From assembly GCF_010078235.1 (NCBI RefSeq), contig NZ_JAABOS010000005.1, forward strand, positions 62,001-126,000: a DNA stretch of 64,000 nucleotides, given 5' to 3'. Within the stretch, counting starts at the first letter, position 1. Each line of letters begins with the position of its first letter. Source of the DNA: Cognatundibacterium crateris (lineage in GTDB: Bacteria; Pseudomonadota; Gammaproteobacteria; Burkholderiales; Burkholderiaceae_D). The notes under the pieces were generated by a model. The model saw nothing but the letters and a program-made list of their open reading frames with translations. It did no database searches and was not told where the DNA came from. Made by a program: the position numbers and the translations under genes. Positions 29,115 to 37,182 of the stretch are shown piece by piece.

Positions 29115-29884
29115 ATGCGATGCCTGCCTTGACCGGATGGTCGTGGGTGAAGCGTGGCTTTGCCTATTTCAAACAACAGCCAGCAGAAATGCTGAGCCTG
29201 TTTTTTGCGTATATGTTTTGTTTGCTGCTGGCAGGGATTATTCCCTTGCTAGGCGCGGTGCTGCCATTTTTGCTGATGCCGGTTTTTTCTATGGGTTTCA
29301 TGCAGGCTTGTCAGGATATCGATCTGAAGAAAAAAGTCACGCTGCCGGTTTTGTTCAGCGGTTTCCGTGCCAAGCGCTGGGTAGCACTGATTAATCTCGG
29401 CGTTTTGTTTTTACTGGCAATGACGATCGCTGTTGCTGCGTCTAAGCTGGTGGGGAATGCGGAATTATTCACGGTGCTGACCAGCACTGAACCACCCGAC
29501 CCTAAAACGGTGGACGCGGGTAATCTGATGCAGGGTATGCTGGTGATGGGACTGGTATTTTTGCCTGCATTAATGGCATTCTGGTATGCAGGCCCATTAA
29601 TTCTTTGGCAGCAGATGTCGGTTGCTAAGGCCTTATTTTTCAGCTTTTTATCAGTGAAGCGTGCCTGGCGCGTTTTCCTGGTGTATTGCCTGTGCTGGAT
29701 GCTGCTGGCTGGTTTGCTGCCGGCATTGATACTGGAGGTGCTGGTTGCGATTGCCGGACAGGAAGCGATGCTGCTGCTGTTCATGCTTCCTGTGCTTTCC
29801 GTGCTGACCACGATACGCTATTGCTCGTTTTACCCAAGCTACACCGATGTGTTCGGTGCGCCGGACGTGGAAACTCAGGCCTGA
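29111..29884 (+). CDS. BPSS1780-type integral membrane protein
   Basis: The 257-aa protein has about six hydrophobic segments. It starts with a short soluble part ([19 protein letters not shown]) and resembles the BPSS1780 family of membrane proteins from Burkholderiales, which have no known function. It overlaps thrB by 4 bases and is presumably co-expressed. Its last 10 bases overlap the tail of the opposite-strand OsmC gene. I see no motif that suggests catalysis. Confidence 0.7.
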   Translation: MNAMPALTGWSWVKRGFAYFKQQPAEMLSLFFAYMFCLLLAGIIPLLGAVLPFLLMPVFSMGFMQACQDIDLKKKVTLPVLFSGFRAKRWVALINLGVLFLLAMTIAVAASKLVGNAELFTVLTSTEPPDPKTVDAGNLMQGMLVMGLVFLPALMAFWYAGPLILWQQMSVAKALFFSFLSVKRAWRVFLVYCLCWMLLAGLLPALILEVLVAIAGQEAMLLLFMLPVLSVLTTIRYCSFYPSYTDVFGAPDVETQA

Positions 29885-30330
29885 ACTTCGTGCTCTGAAG
29901 GCAATTCACTGTCTTCGATAATTTCAAAGCTGTGTGTCATGCTGGCAGTTTTTTCCAGCATGATAGATGCGGAGCAATACTTTTCGTGTGAGAGTTTGAT
30001 GGCGCGCTCGACCGCGGCTGGCTTCAGGTTGCGGCCACGCACCACGAAGTGGAAATTGATTTTCGTGAACACCTTGGGCTCGGTTTCTGCACGTTCAGCA
30101 CTCAATTTGAGGTCGCAGCCACGTACGTCTTGCTTACTTTTCCGTAAAATCAGCACCACATCATAAGCCGTGCATCCACCCGTGCCCAGCAACAGCATTT
30201 CCATAGGACGCGGTGCCAGATTGCGGCCACCACCTTCCGGTGCGCCATCCATCAATACAGCGTGGCCCGAGCCTGTTTCTGCTAAAAAAGACATACCGGA
30301 TGTTCCTGTCCAGCGTACCGTTGCTTCCAT
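29875..30330 (-). CDS. OsmC family protein (YhfA-like)
   Basis: OsmC-family proteins are dimeric and often reduce organic hydroperoxides with two cysteines. The 151-aa sequence keeps both positions: Cys53 (GTGGCTAYDV) and Cys119 (HEKYCSASIM). The spacing and APRPMEMLLLG region fit the YhfA branch, whose activity is less clear than that of Ohr. I chose ATG 30330, which has an AAGGAAAG ribosome-binding site; an in-frame ATG at 30363 lacks one. It runs convergent to the BPSS1780-type gene with a 10-base overlap. Confidence 0.88.
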   Translation of the reverse strand: MEATVRWTGTSGMSFLAETGSGHAVLMDGAPEGGGRNLAPRPMEMLLLGTGGCTAYDVVLILRKSKQDVRGCDLKLSAERAETEPKVFTKINFHFVVRGRNLKPAAVERAIKLSHEKYCSASIMLEKTASMTHSFEIIEDSELPSEHEVQA

Positions 30331-30463
30331 GTTCTTTCCTTCTTGTTGAGTGACTTGCATCAAAGTGTAGCCCAGAGCGGGCAGGGCTTACAATCCTGAG
30401 TCATACTTCCGACTGTATCCCGTTTATTTAGAGGGAATCTTCGCATAAATCCGGGAAATTTTC

Positions 30464-30492
30464 TTGCACTGCACAATTTCTTCACCTATTAT
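30464..30492 (+). promoter_or_regulatory. Candidate sigma70 promoter of a small RNA
   Basis: TTGCAC (30464-30469) and TATTAT (30487-30492) are spaced by exactly 17 bases. The expected start is about 30499, just before the first stem of the candidate small RNA. The -10 box matches five of six consensus bases, the -35 three of six. Confidence 0.5.
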
Positions 30493-30498
30493 TGACTC

Positions 30499-30598
30499 AT
30501 CGGTTAGTTATTCTTCTTGAGCAGCTAACCACGCTTTGTCTCCTCCACCTACTCCTTTGGTGGATTCCACCCGAAGCCTGGTCTTCGGGTATTTTTTT
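30499..30598 (+). ncRNA. Candidate small regulatory RNA, about 100 nt, with anti-Shine-Dalgarno loop
   Basis: Between OsmC and rplM lies a compact unit with three stems. Stem 1 is GGTTAG (30502-30507) with CTAACC (30525-30530). Stem 2 is TCCACC (30544-30549) with GGTGGA (30559-30564), its loop TACTCCTTT. Stem 3 is ACCCGAAG (30569-30576) with CTTCGGGT (30583-30590), followed by a 7-T run, a clear rho-independent terminator. No open frame with a ribosome-binding site fits inside. A promoter with 17-base spacing lies just upstream. The loop and the single-stranded TCTCC before stem 2 could pair with ribosome-binding sites. It could instead be the leader and attenuator of an rplM transcript. Confidence 0.55.
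30569..30598 (+). terminator. Rho-independent terminator of the candidate small RNA
   Basis: A perfect 8-bp stem (ACCCGAAG / CTTCGGGT) with a CCTGGT loop is followed by ATTTTTTT. No plus-strand gene precedes it, so it must end a noncoding transcript or an attenuated leader. Confidence 0.9.
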
Positions 30599-30648
30599 GC
30601 CTGCTAGCCTGGTGTGCGCAAAAAATCTGCCTAAATTTTAAACATTTC

Positions 30649-30678
30649 TTGCCTTAAGTCTTTGAAAGGCTTTATAAT
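30649..30678 (+). promoter_or_regulatory. Probable promoter of rplM-rpsI
   Basis: TTGCCT (30649-30654) and a perfect TATAAT (30673-30678) are separated by 18 bases. Transcription would start near 30685 and give a leader of about 98 bases. The leader contains a hairpin, TCTGCC (30723-30728) with GGCAGA (30737-30742), which may take part in L13 feedback control known from E. coli. Confidence 0.65.
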
Positions 30679-30782
30679 TTTCGATTCTCGATTTGCCCAT
30701 GCGAGAAATGAACAAGGGAGAGTCTGCCGGAGCAAAGGCAGAACCACCGCAACAGGGCGTATTTAACTATTTAGGATTCAAC

Positions 30783-31211
30783 ATGAAAACCTTTTCCGCT
30801 AAGGGCCATGAGGTTCAGCGCGACTGGTTCGTGATTGACGCGACAGATAAAGTACTCGGACGTGTTGCCAGCGAAGTGGCACTCCGTTTGCGCGGCAAAC
30901 ATAAACCAGAATTTACACCACACGTAGACACAGGCGATTTTATCGTTGTTGTTAACGCAGCTAAACTGCGCGTGACTGGTACTAAAGCTCTGAACAAAAC
31001 ATACTACCGTCATACTGGTTACCCAGGCGGTATCTATGAAACAAACTTCACGAAAATGCAACAGCGTTTTCCAGGTCGTGCACTCGAGAAAGCTGTTAAA
31101 GGCATGTTGCCTAAAGGCCCACTCGGCTATGCAATGATCAAGAAGCTGAAAGTTTATGCAGATGCAACACATCCGCACGCTGCTCAGCAACCACAAGTAC
31201 TCGACATCTAA
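30783..31211 (+). CDS. rplM: 50S ribosomal protein L13
   Basis: L13 is an early-assembling large-subunit protein. The 142-aa sequence has the full family pattern: [43 protein letters not shown], and [10 protein letters not shown]. The length equals E. coli L13. I chose ATG 30783 ([11 protein letters not shown]); an in-frame GTG/ATG-led extension upstream is leader sequence. It is followed by rpsI after 9 bases, the universal rplM-rpsI operon. Confidence 0.98.
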   Translation: MKTFSAKGHEVQRDWFVIDATDKVLGRVASEVALRLRGKHKPEFTPHVDTGDFIVVVNAAKLRVTGTKALNKTYYRHTGYPGGIYETNFTKMQQRFPGRALEKAVKGMLPKGPLGYAMIKKLKVYADATHPHAAQQPQVLDI

Positions 31212-31220
31212 GGATTAGCC

Positions 31221-31613
31221 ATGATCGGTAATTACAACTACGGTACTGGCCGTCGCAAGAGCGCAGTTGCTCGTGTATTCCTGAAATCTGGCAGCGGCAA
31301 GATCGTTGTCAACGGCAAACCAGCGAGCGAATACTTCTCTCGTGAAACTGGCCTGATGGTTATCCGTCAACCACTGGAACTGACTAATAATCTCGAAACT
31401 TTCGACATTATGGTTAACGTTCACGGCGGCGGCGAATCCGGCCAATCCGGTGCAGTTCGTCACGGTATCACTCGTGCGCTGATCGACTACGATGCAACTT
31501 TGAAATCTGAATTGTCCAAAGCTGGCTTCGTTACTCGTGACGCTCGTGAAGTTGAACGTAAAAAAGTTGGTCTGCGCAAAGCACGTCGCGCAAAACAATT
31601 CTCCAAGCGTTAA
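31221..31613 (+). CDS. rpsI: 30S ribosomal protein S9
   Basis: S9 is a small-subunit protein whose C-terminal Lys-Arg tail contacts tRNA in the P site. The 130-aa sequence includes [16 protein letters not shown] near the start, the [19 protein letters not shown] segment and the conserved end [17 protein letters not shown]. It shares the rplM promoter and ends at a strong terminator. Confidence 0.98.
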   Translation: MIGNYNYGTGRRKSAVARVFLKSGSGKIVVNGKPASEYFSRETGLMVIRQPLELTNNLETFDIMVNVHGGGESGQSGAVRHGITRALIDYDATLKSELSKAGFVTRDAREVERKKVGLRKARRAKQFSKR

Positions 31614-31631
31614 TTTTTTATCGCTGGAAAC

Positions 31632-31662
31632 AAAAAGCCGCCTGTTTGGGCGGCTTTTTGCT
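31632..31662 (+). terminator. Rho-independent terminator of rplM-rpsI
   Basis: AAAAAGCCGCC and GGCGGCTTTTT form a perfect 11-bp stem with a 6-nt loop, 18 bases after the rpsI stop. Both A- and T-tracts are present. Confidence 0.95.
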
Positions 31663-31753
31663 TTTACAGAGTTCACCCTCGCACAGCAATATCAGCGTGG
31701 TCCGCATCGCATCTGCTGTTAAAATAACGGAAAATTTCTTGCAAGGAACGTCC

Positions 31754-32791
31754 ATGATTAAAGTTGGTATTGTCGGCGGCACCGGATATACGGGTGTCGA
31801 GTTATTACGTATTTTGTCCACCCATCCTGAAGTCGAGCTGACCGCGATCACCTCACGTAAAGAGGATGGCTTGCCGGTCGCCGATATGTATCCCTCCCTG
31901 CGAGGTAAAGTGGGTATAGCGTTTTCTTCTCCTGATAAAGCCAGGCTGACCGATTGCGACGTCGTTTTCTTTGCTACGCCACATGGTGTGGCCATGGCGC
32001 AGGCACCGGAATTGCTGGCTGCGGGTGTCAAAGTGATTGATCTGGCGGCAGATTTCCGTTTGCAGGATGTAGCACAGTTTGAAAAATGGTATGGCATTCC
32101 GCATACCTGCCAGGAAGTGTTGAAAGAAGCTGTATATGGCTTGCCAGAGCTGAATCGTGATGCGATCAAAACTGCGCGCGTGATCGGTAATCCCGGTTGT
32201 TATCCGACCACTATGCAGCTCGGTTTTGCGCCTTTGCTCAAAGCCGGGGTGATTGATGCGGGCAGCCTGATTGCCGATTGTAAGTCCGGTGTCTCGGGCG
32301 CAGGTCGCAAAGCGGAAATTGGCATCCTGTTCTCAGAATCGAGCGACACATTCAAAGCCTATGGCGTATCCGGACATCGTCATACACCGGAAACCACAGA
32401 ACAATTGCAGCGTCTGACCGCGGAACCGGTTGAGCTCTTATTCACGCCGCATCTGGTACCTATGATACGTGGCATGCATTCGACATTGTATGCAAAGCTG
32501 AAGACAGATATCAGTAATGAAGCCTTGCAGGCCTTGTTTGAAGATGCCTATAAGGATGAAGAATTTGTCGATGTCATGCCATTTGGCTCGCATCCTGAAA
32601 CCCGCTCCACACGTGCGTCGAATATGCTGCGTCTGGCTTTGCACCGTCCCGGCAATGGCAAGACTTTGGTGATTCTGGTGGTGCAGGATAATCTGGTCAA
32701 AGGCGCATCCGGTCAGGCCGTACAGTGTATGAATCTGATGTTTGGCCTGGCGGAAAACACAGGTCTGCAGCACGTTCCGGTAATGCCATAA
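31754..32791 (+). CDS. argC: N-acetyl-gamma-glutamyl-phosphate reductase
   Basis: ArgC makes N-acetylglutamate semialdehyde in arginine synthesis. The 345-aa protein has the Rossmann [15 protein letters not shown] (5-19) and catalytic Cys149 in GNPGCYPT. The VSGHRHTPE segment carries the second active-site residues. An in-frame GTG at 31646 lies inside the rpsI terminator and is not credible. ATG 31754 has AAGGAA at a good distance. The next gene starts 2 bases after the stop. Confidence 0.96.
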   Translation: MIKVGIVGGTGYTGVELLRILSTHPEVELTAITSRKEDGLPVADMYPSLRGKVGIAFSSPDKARLTDCDVVFFATPHGVAMAQAPELLAAGVKVIDLAADFRLQDVAQFEKWYGIPHTCQEVLKEAVYGLPELNRDAIKTARVIGNPGCYPTTMQLGFAPLLKAGVIDAGSLIADCKSGVSGAGRKAEIGILFSESSDTFKAYGVSGHRHTPETTEQLQRLTAEPVELLFTPHLVPMIRGMHSTLYAKLKTDISNEALQALFEDAYKDEEFVDVMPFGSHPETRSTRASNMLRLALHRPGNGKTLVILVVQDNLVKGASGQAVQCMNLMFGLAENTGLQHVPVMP

Positions 32792-32793
32792 GC

Positions 32794-33525
32794 ATGGCTA
32801 AGCGTCCTTTGCGTCATCATCCGCTGCTATCAGCAAAACTGACGGTGCGCCAGGAGCAATCCTGGCATGCCAGGATTGCTTTACTGGCCTTGGTGATCGT
32901 GCTTGTCCTGGCCTTGCTCTATGCCGCTTTTGTCATGGGTAAGCGCAGCGTCAGTGCCATGGGGACGGGGGGCGTCAGTTTATTGCAATTACAAGAGCAG
33001 ATCAGTGAGTTGACCTCTGAGCGTGATCAGTTGCGCCAGCAGACCAATACCATAGACAGTAAGCTCAATATTGATCGCTCTATGCAAAAAGAGCTGATGG
33101 ATCAGGTCAAGACACTGACCGCCGATAATCAAAAGCTGAAAGACGATCTGGCTTTTTTTGAAAGTTTTATGCAGGCAGGTACCGGGCCGGATGGCGTAGC
33201 GGTACAAAACCTGAAGGCAGAGCTGGTGGCGCCAGGACAATTGCGTTATCGCGCCTTGTTGGTACAGGGCGTGAAAAAAAGCAGCGAGTTTTCCGGTGAA
33301 ATGCAGTTGACCCTGAATTTGGTACAGGCCGGTAAACCTGTTACGATGCTGTTCCCTGATCCTAAATCCGGCGATGCTGCTAAGCTTAAATTGGCTTTTA
33401 AGCACTATCAGCGTATGGAAGGTGTCATACCGCTACCTGAGGATGCAACGGTAAAATCGGTTCAGGTGAAAGTGCTGGAGCGCGGACAGCAACGTGCTCA
33501 ACAGACCATCAGTTTAACCACTTGA
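32794..33525 (+). CDS. DUF6776-type membrane protein with coiled coil
   Basis: The 243-aa protein has one membrane helix (about 26-49), then a coiled coil (LLQLQEQISELTSERDQLRQ and onward, about 62-125) and a compact beta-rich C-terminal domain. It should sit in the inner membrane with the bulk in the periplasm. It resembles the DUF6776 family of Burkholderiales, of unknown role. ATG 32794 lies 2 bases after argC. It precedes a bactofilin gene, so it may help place or anchor the bactofilin at the membrane; this is inferred from position only. Confidence 0.7.
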   Translation: MAKRPLRHHPLLSAKLTVRQEQSWHARIALLALVIVLVLALLYAAFVMGKRSVSAMGTGGVSLLQLQEQISELTSERDQLRQQTNTIDSKLNIDRSMQKELMDQVKTLTADNQKLKDDLAFFESFMQAGTGPDGVAVQNLKAELVAPGQLRYRALLVQGVKKSSEFSGEMQLTLNLVQAGKPVTMLFPDPKSGDAAKLKLAFKHYQRMEGVIPLPEDATVKSVQVKVLERGQQRAQQTISLTT

Positions 33526-33595
33526 ACCAAGAGCAGGCCGGGCCGTTTTTGTCACCGCGCGGGCGCTGCTCTGATTTCCTGAAGAAGGGATGCTC

Positions 33596-33985
33596 ATGTT
33601 TAATCGCAAAGCAAAAAATACTATAGACAGCCTGATAGGCTCGACCACACGTATCTCCGGTGACCTGCATTTCAAAGGTGGGTTGCGCATAGATGGACAT
33701 ATCAGCGGCAATGTGATCGCCGAACCGGATGCAGCCAGTATGCTGATCATTTCTGAGCAGGCTGTGATTGAGGGCGAAGTGCGTGCCTCGCATGTGGTGG
33801 TCAATGGTGTCATCAACGGGCCGGTGTTTTCCAGCGATTTGCTGGAGTTGCAGCCTAAGGCAAGGATTTCCGGCGATGTGCATTACAAGACACTGGAAAT
33901 GATGAGTGGTGCACTGGTGTCAGGCAAGCTCACGCATGACGTGGTGCAGGAACCGGTGCTCAAGCTGGCGGTATCCGCTGCATAG
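33596..33985 (+). CDS. Bactofilin (polymer-forming cytoskeletal protein)
   Basis: Bactofilins polymerise into membrane-bound filaments that guide cell shape or polar proteins. The 129-aa protein is almost wholly the beta-helical domain (about 14-115), with the repeating pattern TTRISGDLHFKGGLRIDGHISGN and GEVRASHVVVNGVINGPV. The short charged start (MFNRKAKNTID) fits. ATG 33596 has a proper distance to AGAAGGG; ATG 33590 would be too close. It follows the DUF6776-type gene. Confidence 0.9.
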   Translation: MFNRKAKNTIDSLIGSTTRISGDLHFKGGLRIDGHISGNVIAEPDAASMLIISEQAVIEGEVRASHVVVNGVINGPVFSSDLLELQPKARISGDVHYKTLEMMSGALVSGKLTHDVVQEPVLKLAVSAA

Positions 33986-34035
33986 ATCCGCACTCAGGTC
34001 TATAATGGAACAATCTTAGATACAAGGAGCAAGAA

Positions 34036-34386
34036 ATGAACGCCGTTGCAGAAATGCCAGCACCAATTATTTTTACCGACAGCGCTGCTGCCAAAGTAGC
34101 GCAACTGATAGAAGAAGAAGGTAATCCAGACCTGAAACTGCGTGTATTCGTACAAGGCGGTGGCTGTTCCGGTTTCCAGTATGGCTTCACTTTTGATGAA
34201 ATCACCAATGAAGACGACACCACCATGACAAAAAATGGTGTGCAGTTGCTCATCGATTCCATGAGCTACCAGTATCTGGTCGGTGCTGAAATCGACTATA
34301 AAGACGATCTCGAAGGCGCACAGTTTGTGATTAAAAATCCGAATGCATCCACCACTTGTGGTTGCGGATCTTCATTCTCCGTGTAA
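34036..34386 (+). CDS. erpA: Iron-sulfur cluster insertion protein ErpA
   Basis: ErpA is an A-type carrier that passes Fe-S clusters to target enzymes. Its three cluster cysteines are present: Cys44 ([10 protein letters not shown]), Cys108 and Cys110 ([11 protein letters not shown]). The length (116 aa) is typical, and AGAAG-like sequence (AAGGAGCAAGAA) gives a strong ribosome-binding site. It ends the argC-bactofilin-erpA cluster and is followed by a terminator whose sequence recurs 1,052 bases downstream. Confidence 0.96.
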   Translation: MNAVAEMPAPIIFTDSAAAKVAQLIEEEGNPDLKLRVFVQGGGCSGFQYGFTFDEITNEDDTTMTKNGVQLLIDSMSYQYLVGAEIDYKDDLEGAQFVIKNPNASTTCGCGSSFSV

Positions 34387-34404
34387 GCACACTGAATGCA
34401 AAAA

Positions 34405-34446
34405 CTGAATGCAAAAATTAAGGACGCTGCGGCGTCCTTTTTTTAT
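34405..34446 (+). repeat. Direct repeat copy 1: erpA terminator
   Basis: The unit runs from CTGAATGCAAAAA through a terminator stem AAGGACGC (34420-34427), loop TGCG, GCGTCCTT (34432-34439) and a 7-T run. It is nearly identical to 35456-35498, differing by one A in the A-run. A second short CTGAATGCAAAA lies just before it at 34392. Confidence 0.95.
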
Positions 34447-34784
34447 ATCAGTCAAATGTGAGATTTATGTAATTGAACTTACGTATAACTGGTCCACCGA
34501 CGTTATGCATCTCCTTGTTTTGCTGGTATAGCTGCTACTGCCTGTGTCGTCATAGTGTAAGTATAGTCATGGTAAAGTCAACATATTGACCGCTGGCGAA
34601 AGAGACATAGCTCGCCATTGATGTTGCACAAAGTGGCAACGGGCTGTTCAAACTTTCTGGGACACATGCGTCAGTCCTATGTAAAATATTCCCATAAGTT
34701 TTTTCGCAGGTGCTGTGCAGTGCCAATTGACTCAATACTGCAGCACCTACACCTGTGCTAGTGTAACCGCGACACTTCTTCTAT
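34447..34784. other. AT-rich leader of the inserted segment, no intact gene seen
   Basis: This stretch between the terminator copy and the secreted orphan gene holds two inverted repeats. One is TGGCGA/TCGCCA (34594-34617). The other is a longer imperfect one whose arms AGGTGCTG..CAGT (34708-34721) and ACTGCAGCACCT (34737-34748) pair with a two-base bulge. A minus-strand frame (34550-34735) is open but has no recognisable family. No promoter was convincing. Confidence 0.5.
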
Positions 34785-35459
34785 ATGCGACTAAGAAACC
34801 TTTTGATGTTTACTGGTCTTTTATTTACTACACTTAATTTGTTTGCCTTTGGCAATGAAACACTCGAAATTCTACTCCCCGGAAAGCATCACGGGGGCGA
34901 GGTGCCGACACAAATAGGTGGTAGTTGGTTCGCACTGGCTAAAGTCGATGGACAGTTTTTACTTAAGCGTGTTCAGCCAAAGATAAGCTCAGTGTTTGAT
35001 CCAGTGTTAGACGCCGATGAAAATGATAAAGCCAACTTCACTGGGCGGTCTGTCGATGTGCCTGATAAAGACACGATTTTAGTCATCAAATCGAATCGTT
35101 TAAAACCAGGAAAAATCGAAAGCGCGTCTATCGACGGTGATTCTTTTGTATTCGCCAAGAAGAAATATGTACTCACTCACATTTGCAAAAAGAAAAATAA
35201 CGAAAATGGATTGAGTCAATGTAAAGTCTACTTAGTGCAGGGGAAGACCAAACAATTTTTAGGTGATACGGTCGAGGGCGACAGTGATTTTACCGATACC
35301 ATTCGACTTAACTGGGTTGGAGATATCGATCGTGATGGTCGACCTGATTTTATATTTTCATTTGATACTTATAACAACGGAAAGATCGTACTTTTCTTAT
35401 CTTCAGTCAGTGGGGAATTCGCCTCCCCAGTTGCAGAGTTTTCGTGGCAAGGATGCTGA
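34785..35459 (+). CDS. Secreted orphan protein with a DxDxDG calcium-type motif
   Basis: I do not recognise this 224-aa protein. It has a signal peptide (MRLRNLLMFTGLLFTTLNLFAF, cut near 22) and no other membrane segment, so it should be periplasmic or exported. At 179-188 is GDIDRDGRPD, a DxDxDG calcium-binding loop as in FG-GAP/VCBS repeats or EF-hand-like modules, then FIFSFDTYNNGKIVLFLS. Cys134, Cys145 and the final Cys224 could form disulfides. The start lacks a clear ribosome-binding site. Codons are AT-richer than in the flanking genes, and the unit is bracketed by copies of the erpA terminator, which suggests acquisition from elsewhere. Confidence 0.7.
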   Translation: MRLRNLLMFTGLLFTTLNLFAFGNETLEILLPGKHHGGEVPTQIGGSWFALAKVDGQFLLKRVQPKISSVFDPVLDADENDKANFTGRSVDVPDKDTILVIKSNRLKPGKIESASIDGDSFVFAKKKYVLTHICKKKNNENGLSQCKVYLVQGKTKQFLGDTVEGDSDFTDTIRLNWVGDIDRDGRPDFIFSFDTYNNGKIVLFLSSVSGEFASPVAEFSWQGC

Positions 35460-35498
35460 ATGCAAAAAATTAAGGACGCTGCGGCGTCCTTTTTTTAT
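35456..35498 (+). repeat. Direct repeat copy 2: duplicated erpA-type terminator
   Basis: This is a near-perfect copy of 34405-34446 and includes the stem AAGGACGC (35472-35479) / GCGTCCTT (35484-35491), the TGCG loop and the T-run. It begins one base before the stop codon of the orphan gene, so the TGA stop is part of the repeat. Confidence 0.95.
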
Positions 35499-35676
35499 GC
35501 CTTGAAAACAATTCAGCGGCAGCTGCTGAAACTATTCATCCCAAAGCTTGTAAAGCTGATTACACTGAGAACTATGTAACTCAGGGCGCTGTGACTGTTG
35601 CGTCAGCACGCTGGCAGGCTGCAGCCTTTGCCCGAACAAGACTTATGTTGAATGCGCCGATACCAAAGAGGTGAAT

Positions 35677-37164
35677 ATGCAGCAGACCGAGCAGGGACCG
35701 ATGATAAGGCAAAGGCAGCGTGACCTGGTGCAGGCCTTACACCAGGTCTTACCTAAGCATTCCATCCTGCATCATGAAGAAGATACCCGCCCGTATGAAT
35801 GCGATGGCCTGACCGCCTACCGGCAATTGCCTATGGTGGTTTGTCTGCCTGAAGATGAAGCACAGGTACAGCAAGTGCTACGTATTTGTTCCCGCCTGCA
35901 AATCCCTATCGTGCCACGCGGTGCGGGCACAGGCTTATCGGGCGGTGCTACGCCTATCGCCGATGGGCTGGTGTTATCCACAGCTAAACTGAACCGCATC
36001 GTGCAGATCGATGCGCTGGCGCGAACTGCGCGGGTGCAGCCCGGTGTGCGTAACCTGGCTATTTCTGAAGCCGTTGCCGGGCATGGCTTGTATTACGCGC
36101 CTGATCCTTCTTCACAGATCGCCTGCACCATAGGCGGCAACGTGGCAGAAAACTCGGGTGGTGTGCATTGCCTGAAATACGGACTGACGGTACACAATGT
36201 GTTACGAGTTCGTGTCGTGCTGATGGATGGTGAGGTAGTCGAGCTCGGCAGCGAAGCGCTGGACGCGCCAGGGCTGGAGCTGTTATCGGTCTTCATCGGC
36301 TCCGAGGGTATGCTGGGTATCGTGACCGAAGTGACGGTCAGACTGGTGCCGAAACCGCAAGTGGCGAAAGTCATCATGGCCTCGTTTAACGATGTGGTCA
36401 CGGGTGGCAATGCGGTGGCAGAAGTGATTGCGGCTGGCATTATTCCAGCCGGACTGGAAATGATGGACAAGACTTCCTCGCGCATGGTGGAGCCCTTTGT
36501 TCATGCGGGTTACGACACGGATGCCGAGGCCATACTGTTATGTGAATCGGATGGTACTGCCGCTGAAGTGGACGAGGAAATCGCACGCATGAGTGCGGTA
36601 TTGCAGCAAGCCGGTGCCAGCGCGATTGCGGTATCACAGAGCGAGGCTGAGCGTTTGCGCTTTTGGTCTGGCCGTAAAAATGCCTTTCCTGCGGCTGGCA
36701 GAATCTCGCCCGATTATTACTGTATGGACGGCACGATTCCACGCAAACGCCTGGCTGAAGTGCTGACCGGGATTGCCGCGATGGAGCAGAAATATGGCCT
36801 GCGCTGTGCCAATGTGTTTCATGCCGGTGATGGCAATCTGCATCCTCTGATCATGTTTGATGCGAATCAGGAAGGCGAATTTTTTCGCGCCGAGGCCTTC
36901 GGTGAGGAAATTCTGGAGTTATGCGTTGCTGTCGGTGGCACCATCACCGGCGAGCATGGTGTGGGCATAGAAAAAATCAATTCCATGTGCGTACAGTTCA
37001 CGGAGACCGAGTTAAACGCTTTCTTTGCCGTAAAAAAAGCATTCGATACCGCTGGCTTACTCAATCCGGATAAGGCGATTCCTACCCTGCACCGCTGTGC
37101 GGAATACGGACGCATGCATGTCAGGAAAGGGCAACTGAAGTTCCCGGACTTACCCCGTTTTTAA
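35677..37164 (+). CDS. glcD: Glycolate oxidase subunit GlcD (FAD-linked)
   Basis: GlcD is the FAD-binding catalytic subunit that oxidises glycolate to glyoxylate. The 495-aa protein has the PCMH-type FAD domain with PRGAGTGLSGGATP (about 88-101) and QPGVRN, and the C-terminal FAD-linked oxidase domain with NVFHAGDGNLHP and TGEHGVGIEK. ATG 35677 is preceded by AGAGGTG, a strong site. It is followed by glcE (18 bases after) and glcF (5 bases after), forming one operon. A D-lactate dehydrogenase role is a close alternative for the protein alone, but the neighbours favour glycolate. Confidence 0.93.
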   Translation: MQQTEQGPMIRQRQRDLVQALHQVLPKHSILHHEEDTRPYECDGLTAYRQLPMVVCLPEDEAQVQQVLRICSRLQIPIVPRGAGTGLSGGATPIADGLVLSTAKLNRIVQIDALARTARVQPGVRNLAISEAVAGHGLYYAPDPSSQIACTIGGNVAENSGGVHCLKYGLTVHNVLRVRVVLMDGEVVELGSEALDAPGLELLSVFIGSEGMLGIVTEVTVRLVPKPQVAKVIMASFNDVVTGGNAVAEVIAAGIIPAGLEMMDKTSSRMVEPFVHAGYDTDAEAILLCESDGTAAEVDEEIARMSAVLQQAGASAIAVSQSEAERLRFWSGRKNAFPAAGRISPDYYCMDGTIPRKRLAEVLTGIAAMEQKYGLRCANVFHAGDGNLHPLIMFDANQEGEFFRAEAFGEEILELCVAVGGTITGEHGVGIEKINSMCVQFTETELNAFFAVKKAFDTAGLLNPDKAIPTLHRCAEYGRMHVRKGQLKFPDLPRF

Positions 37165-37182
37165 TGAAAGGCCAGTCTAGGT

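Noticed and set aside
34503..34735. Minus-strand frame that could continue past a one-base shift and looked faintly like the end of a secreted or pilin-like protein
   Set aside because: No family pattern is strong enough and the shift is hypothetical. It may be a remnant, but I cannot support a pseudogene call.
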